From positions 2,381,001-2,445,000 of the forward strand of contig BSBM01000764.1 of NCBI GenBank assembly GCA_027924585.1: a stretch of DNA of 64,000 bases, written 5' to 3'. The stretch is from Larix kaempferi (lineage: Eukaryota; Streptophyta; Pinopsida; Pinales; Pinaceae). The notes under the pieces are model-generated. The model had not been told where the DNA came from and searched no databases. It saw nothing but the letters and a program-made list of their open reading frames with translations. This document shows positions 58,828 to 64,000 of the stretch, in pieces. A program made the translations under genes and the position numbers. Each line of letters starts with the position of its first letter. Position 1 is the stretch's first letter.

Positions 58828-59800
58828 CCATTCCAATCCAACTTTCATCCTTACAACCAAAATCAATACTATTTTACTCTTTCATGATCTGCCTGAACAT
58901 GAGGAATTTATTAGTGAAACATAACTTAGGAGACACATGGAAAATCCACTTTCTATATGTTCAGTGTGAATTGCCATAACTAATTTTATAGATTTTTTTT
59001 CTGCATCATTGCAGCTACAGTTAGCTTGCTAGCCCAATTCCAATCCAACTTTTAACCAATATAATAATATTTAATACCTCTTAAAATGGGTTCCTAAGGT
59101 GCTTCGAACAATACAAGCTTGATGAAGAATTGGGTTCTTCAACTCTTCTAAAAGCAACATGATCATGTAAGCCAAAAAAGGAAGAAATTGTTTCAGAAGC
59201 CAAAAACATTGGACGTTGACTTTGGTATATATCTGCTACTAAATTAGTGAGCAATAGAGATGTATGCAGAAAGGTAGTAAAAACGTGAAGGGAAATAATA
59301 TGAATGGTAACTTTTTTTTACTTCATTGAATTGAGGACCATAATTCACTTTCATGCACCTCTATCAAACATCTGTGTTGCCTATGCCATTTATAATCCTC
59401 CTTCACGCAAGTATATCAGAGATAATAGTTCAAAAAAGAAGTTGGATTGGATTGAAACGAGTAGCAAGTTTTTTTGTCTCTCTAATTGTGTACCCTACAG
59501 CGGAATTGAATGCCAATGACAACAATTTATGTTTTAATTTTTCATTCAACACTATGAATGCCACACGTACTTGGGATAGAATAATTTTAAGCGCTCCTTA
59601 CATGTTGCATGATATGTTATGGTTTGAGCAAAGAGAACTATCAGACTCGAGGAAGCTTTTGTTCTCAATAGCTCATTAAGGACCCTAGCTACTTCTTCTC
59701 TATAGCCCTCCCCCTAGATCTTATTATACATAATAACTCTGTGGTATGACAGAGTAGAGGATGGGTTGTGAAGCATAAGTAAAATGTAGGCAGACCAAGT
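58828..59800. repeat. dispersed repeat H, third copy (no E8)
   Basis: 58828-59494 matches 29722-30501 and 59490-59800 matches 51402-51712, joined without E8 and with one GTACC. A deletion of about 107 bp near 59160 removed a segment between two atga words. No recognisable gene; open stretches in it are not conserved with the other copies as proteins. Confidence 0.82.
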
Positions 59801-61017
59801 AGAGAGGAGATGCATCGATGGTTGAAGTTCTTGTTCTATTCAAGACCAACCGATAAGGGAAAAAAAATCAAAAGGTAAAGCAGCACTGTCATTCTAAAAA
59901 TCAAGATTACAAAAACATTTTTGTCCCAGTTCGTATAGTCGAACACAGGAGTGGGCACTGGGCATTCTAAGAAAATTTCCATCTTTCAACATTGTCCTTC
60001 AGCAGATGTTGTTCAATATTCTCAATCATATTGAAATTCGATAGGTAGTTGGGATTGTAAGTGTAGTAGCATCGATGGTTTTCATATTAATACATCCCAC
60101 GAATCTTAAACCATGTACCAAAGTGTCGAGTCGACGACTGAGCAATTGGGGAAAATGGCTCATGCAATACAGTTTTAGATACAAAGTCTGGATTCTTGAT
60201 TTGACTCATTAACTAGATGCATGGAGGATGGTAGAGTGGGAACTTCCCCAAATCCCCTAGCGTTTTGGTAGAGTTGGGGGGCACAGTGGACACAAATGTT
60301 TCCCGTAGGGTTGCAACCCTGTCTAGTGGCAGTTGCACAGGGAAGCACTTGGTTTCAAAGTGAAAACAATGGTCTTCTTGTCCCCTCCATTTCAGGAAAG
60401 TTAAAGGGCGGCTAAATTCTCAAGAGCTTCAATGAGGCGACAATGGAAAATAGGGCAAGGAAAGGAGCACATGGAATCATATGCGTGTACAGAGAACATA
60501 TGAAGAAAGAAGCAATTGTTGTTGTTGTTGCGGTTGGGAATCAATAAATGTTGTTCTAAACAACCTCTGACGAAGATTTGTGACAAACCCACTCTCTGGT
60601 CCACGCTTCAAATTTGAAGCCTTCAAGGCACGTTTGAAGTTACAAAATTTCAATCAAATAATAATATTGTGCTTGAACTTTGAAATTATAGAATTTTAAT
60701 CAAATAAAAAAAAACTAAAATAATTGATGGGATCACGAATGGATAAAATGATGTGCATACCTGTAAATTCATAGGATGTCAACAATCCAGTTAGCCTTGA
60801 AGTTGAGCTTCTCAAAGAAAACAAATTTATTTATATATGTTTATGGTAGGTTGACATTGGTAGCTTCACTCTGCCAACTCTCCTAGAGGACTAGAGGAGA
60901 TAAGGTAGGTGGAACTTGGAAGTATCTCAACCACGGTGGAGCAGGGGTATAAGCAAAAGCTTGTTTGTAATCCTGTAATATTATATATTGATGGTCAGAT
61001 CCATGGAAGCATGGAAT
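59801..61017. other. non-coding; nothing recognised
   Basis: No frame here has domain similarity or a plausible gene structure. An AT-rich patch lies near 60640-60720. Confidence 0.6.
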
Positions 61018-61165
61018 TCGAGCATTGACTTGATACAACAAAGAAAATACAAGCTGGGACTCGGGAGCCGTAGGATTGACTTGATACAACAAAGAAAACA
61101 AACAGTGTGAGGTTGGGAGCTATAGACGGTAGGCTTAACTTGATACAACAAAGAAAACATAGGGT
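61018..61165. repeat. short tandem repeat, three units of about 55-60 bp
   Basis: gacttgatacaacaaagaaaa occurs near 61025, 61077 and (as aacttgatacaacaaagaaaa) 61136, each followed by a variable part of the type gggag.c.tag. The repeat makes short repetitive frames on the minus strand that are not genes. The next part, 61166-61694, shows nothing recognisable. Confidence 0.8.
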
Positions 61166-61694
61166 CGTCGGAAGGGGCCACAGGCGGGAGCGACAACCTG
61201 CAACATTACAAGAAGTTTCTGGATTGTGGAGTTTGTTTGAAATGCCAAATTCGGGGCACATTAACATAATATATTATACATTGAATACTCAATTAACTCA
61301 CGGAGTGAGAAGTCATGAATTGGTATGTGATAACTGGTAACTTGGTAATCCCACTTCCAGCAACATGTATGAGCCACCAACCATGTTTAATAAAGTTTTT
61401 GCTGCCATTAAATGTGTTAAACACGTAAGCCCTCACCGCTAACACGAGAACTTAGAATCGTTCAAGCCATGGGTTGCACATTGAAAGCCCATCCACGTAA
61501 GCTGGTCAATGATATTATTAGAGGCCCAATGGTCCATGATCCACGGATGATTGGACACGTGGAGATTAGAGAGTAACCCAGTACCAAGTCCCACTCCCAA
61601 GTCACCTAGCTCGCGCGTTATGTAAAAGTAGGAATGGCGGGCTCCGAACTTGCCATGTCATTTAACATGTATGATAGGATTACAAAACACGCGC

Positions 61695-61742
61695 GCGTTA
61701 TGGCAATCCATAATGCGCGCGCATTATGGATCACCATAACGC
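61695..61742. repeat. 48-bp near-perfect palindrome
   Basis: Arms 61695-61718 and 61719-61742 (24 bp each, two mismatches, no loop) with an alternating gcgcgcgc centre. It could extrude a cruciform or, at the centre, adopt Z-DNA. A related half (gcgcgttatg) occurs at about 61614. Confidence 0.88.
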
Positions 61743-61776
61743 ATGCACATTTTTGTTAATATAAAAAAAACAGACG

Positions 61777-62329
61777 GAACGAACCATACAATGACAACCG
61801 TGGCTCGGATCGACAAACCGTCAACTCCGTTGGATTCAAGCTGACATCAGGATAGTGCTAGGAGTGCCCCTCTCTTTCAGTCCCATGGCCAGCCAGTTGG
61901 TTGAGCCTGCTTGCACATCATCAATATCTCGATCCAAAATATATGTGATTTTAAAGAGGGGATCATGAGCATATTTGAACTAGGAAGAGGTAGAATGAGC
62001 TAGGTTGAGGGCAATAAATGTTGTATTTGTATGATGTTGCAAGGATTTTGTAATGTGACAAGGTTTTTGTCTATGCTCTGAACATGGAAGCCATTAACTA
62101 ATTAATGCCGACGTTAAATGTAGGGTAAGCATCCCTATAATGCCATAAAGGAAAGAGTTCATCATTTAAAGCATCAACGTACCAGATGATCAACCATCGT
62201 CCAAGTGGCTTGCATATGAATATAGAGTTTAATTTTAATCATTCATGTCACGTCCAATTGAATTTTAATGGGTTCAATTAAATTTTAATTGGTCGATCCG
62301 AGCCACAGTCGTCATTCTATGGCTCGTTC
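61777..62329. repeat. 38-bp inverted repeat pair flanking 477 bp
   Basis: 61777-61814 and 62292-62329 are reverse complements with four mismatches (gaacga.ccata to tggctcggatcgac). The enclosed 61815-62291 is non-coding. The right arm overlaps the start of the ATPase-like fragment, so the left arm may be an inverted copy of its 5' edge, or the pair may be the ends of a small transposon. No clear TSD. Confidence 0.75.
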
Positions 62330-63230
62330 TATACCCTTACGTCCTGAGAAGGTTAAAGCTGTAAAGCAACAACTCTCTAGTATTCATCCTGAAGCTCTTT
62401 TGTTTATGTCTAAGAAAAAGAAGCTCTCACTTCGTGAGCTGGAACATATCAATCTTAACAGGATTTATACAATCTCTGTTTTACGAGAAACTGACCTTAG
62501 AACTTCTCATAGCAATGACAATGAATCCTTCATTTTGCATTTGTTAGCAGAAGAAGATCAATATTTGACAAAACAATGTAGTTATTACATGTGGAGGCAG
62601 CAGTTTCCCGTGGAAAACGAGTGTAGGGTTGAGTAGAGGAAAGATTTTGGGAAATGGGCTATTACATTAGCTTTTCTAATGGGTGAGCGGCTTACAAAAG
62701 GAAATATGGCGGTTGTAGGTATCTATGCTTTTCTTCCGACGGAAGTTGTAACACGATTTCCATTTATAATACAAGCAGTTTTTTACTGGTTTCATCAAGA
62801 GAAAGTATCATTTTCAATAACAAGTGGAACTAGGGAATCCTTCATTGTCTTCCATTAACCTTTTGTTCAGCATTTTGTGCTCTGATAAGTGGTAATTCAC
62901 CTCTATCATCGAAACATTTATGTACACCAATAGAAGCTCGAACAATACTCCCTGCTTTTAAATGCATTCTGGAGAAAGCAAGAGGACAAGTTCATCAAAG
63001 TGACTTCATTCATCTATATTCTCGTAATGTACACATAGTCCATCCTTATCTTGATAAACAATAGTTTTATAATAGCTTGAATTTTTTCAGCATGGTTATC
63101 TCCCTATATTCGGTTGTCTGATTGGTTGACAAGCTTTCCTAAAAATCTGTATGTTGAACTTCTTTGTTTTATTGCTGAAAATTGGAAGGGATTTCCAAGT
63201 CACCTGCAAAACTCTCCTTTGTTGAGTTGT
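62319..63230 (+). pseudogene. decayed fragment resembling plant NO VEIN/sacsin-like GHKL ATPase
   Basis: From ATG at 62319 the frame reads IPLRPEKVKAVKQQLSSIHP, ALLFMSKKKKLSLRE, CSYYMWRQQFPVE, TAG at about 62634; the same frame continues with WAITLAF, GERLTKG, VVGIYAFLPTEVVTRFPFII and stops near 62860. Another frame near 63100-63190 gives NLYVELLCFIAENW. These match my memory of a plant family of very large proteins with a histidine-kinase/HSP90-like ATPase fold (NO VEIN and its relatives). The intact family members are over a thousand residues, so this is a small internal piece. Stops and frame changes rule out function. Identification rests on recall and needs a search. Confidence 0.6.
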
Positions 63231-64000
63231 TGAATCAGTATCCTAAAATTACAGAGCTTTCTATCTCAAAGTTTGTTGAGCGGCTCCTAGATGTAGTATC
63301 AAACTCAACAGATAGTAAACATGTTATCACCACTGCACAATGGCCTGGTCTCTCACGAATCGGAGTTATGCATTGTCCATTTATCAAACTCCTTCTTCAT
63401 CCGATCAGTGACCACTACCAGTTAAGAAACTCCTTCATGCTTGTTTTGCGCCTGCTTGTTTCTTCAAATTAACAACTCTATGAATTGAGAAACTTGCTTT
63501 ATTGATCAAATCATTTATAATTGCTATATTTAGACCATTGTTTCTTAACTACAACGCATGCAACTATTCGGTGGTTGGGCATTGAGGCCACTTGAGTCCA
63601 AGACAAGGTCGGTGAAGAAGAAGGCTTCCTAGAGGGCTGATGCATTTGCATTTACACTCAGATTGCAATATTTGTATGCTATTTACCTAGATTGCAATAG
63701 CACCGCTTACCACTATAGAAACTATGTTATCTAAAGTTTGATCTTAGTTGTAGCGAATTGACTGTTTGAATTAGTTGTTGTCTATGGCTATGATATTTAG
63801 ATAATACGTGTCTATTGAAACGAGTCATCAAGCCATTTCGAAGACTGTTCCTATTAATTTGTTTGCTTCATCATTTTGTTTGTGTAAAATATCTGGTAAA
63901 CATAAAAATAGGGAAGGCGGGGGGAGAAAACGCAGAATGCGGGAGGATAAAAGCATTTTGCTAATATTTTTGCACAGACATAACGTGGGAGGATAAAATC
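63231..64000. other. possible continuation of the ATPase-like fragment, then non-coding
   Basis: 63182-63472 has a 96-codon open stretch (FVELLNQYPKITELSISKFV) that may be a shifted continuation of the same gene remnant, but I cannot match it. After 63,480 nothing is recognised; a purine-rich patch lies at 63900-63950. The window ends here, so the remnant may extend further. Confidence 0.4.

Overview
The window is nuclear DNA of a seed or vascular plant with a large, repeat-rich genome. The reasons are Ty1/copia and Ty3/gypsy LTR retrotransposons of plant type, long non-coding LTR elements, tRNA-iMet-type primer sites (TGGTATCAGAGC variants), and one decayed fragment resembling a plant-specific GHKL ATPase of the NO VEIN/sacsin-like family. 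The species cannot be fixed from the sequence; a gymnosperm-like genome is a guess. I see no intact cellular gene, tRNA, rRNA or CRISPR. Almost everything is mobile DNA in layers, and several junctions can be resolved to the base because 5-bp target duplications (TSDs) survive.

Left block (about 1.4-24.9 kb): a minus-strand copia element (E1) has been broken open. E2, a complete 7.27-kb copia element with TSD GGTGA, sits between its integrase and RT. E3, a 12.3-kb non-autonomous element with LTRs of about 4.4-4.5 kb and a non-coding 1.9-kb interior (LARD-like, TSD GGCTT), sits in its protease/integrase region. The left LTR of E3 itself carries a 1,457-bp solo LTR (E4, TSD ATTAT). At its gag end E1 meets a cluster of short LTRs (about 238 bp, TRIM-like, 24.9-28.9 kb) that includes two direct LTR-LTR junctions.

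Middle block (27.9-48.3 kb): a tandem direct duplication of about 10.23 kb. Each copy carries the last TRIM LTR, a dispersed repeat (H), the left part of an LTR-like insertion (E8) and a plus-strand copia element (E6). The duplication joint lies inside the 3' LTR of E6, with only about 3 bp of shared sequence. Copy B continues into the rest of the E6 LTR, the right part of E8 (ending at 51,401) and the right part of H.

Right block (51.4-59.8 kb): minus-strand Ty3/gypsy debris (E9, E10), with an RT deletion and a missing integrase core in E10. A 5'-complete copia element (E7) is inserted in it. E7 is cut in RT at about 58,828 and joined to a third copy of H, which is the empty site for E8.

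Far right (59.8-64 kb): mostly non-coding DNA with a short tandem repeat, a 48-bp near-perfect palindrome, a 38-bp inverted repeat pair, and the decayed ATPase fragment at 62.3-63.2 kb or beyond.

The nesting gives a relative order: H, then E8, then E6, then the tandem duplication; and E1, then E2 and E3, then E4 within E3. The genes do not work together as a pathway. What coding capacity remains is retrotransposon gag-pol in different stages of decay.
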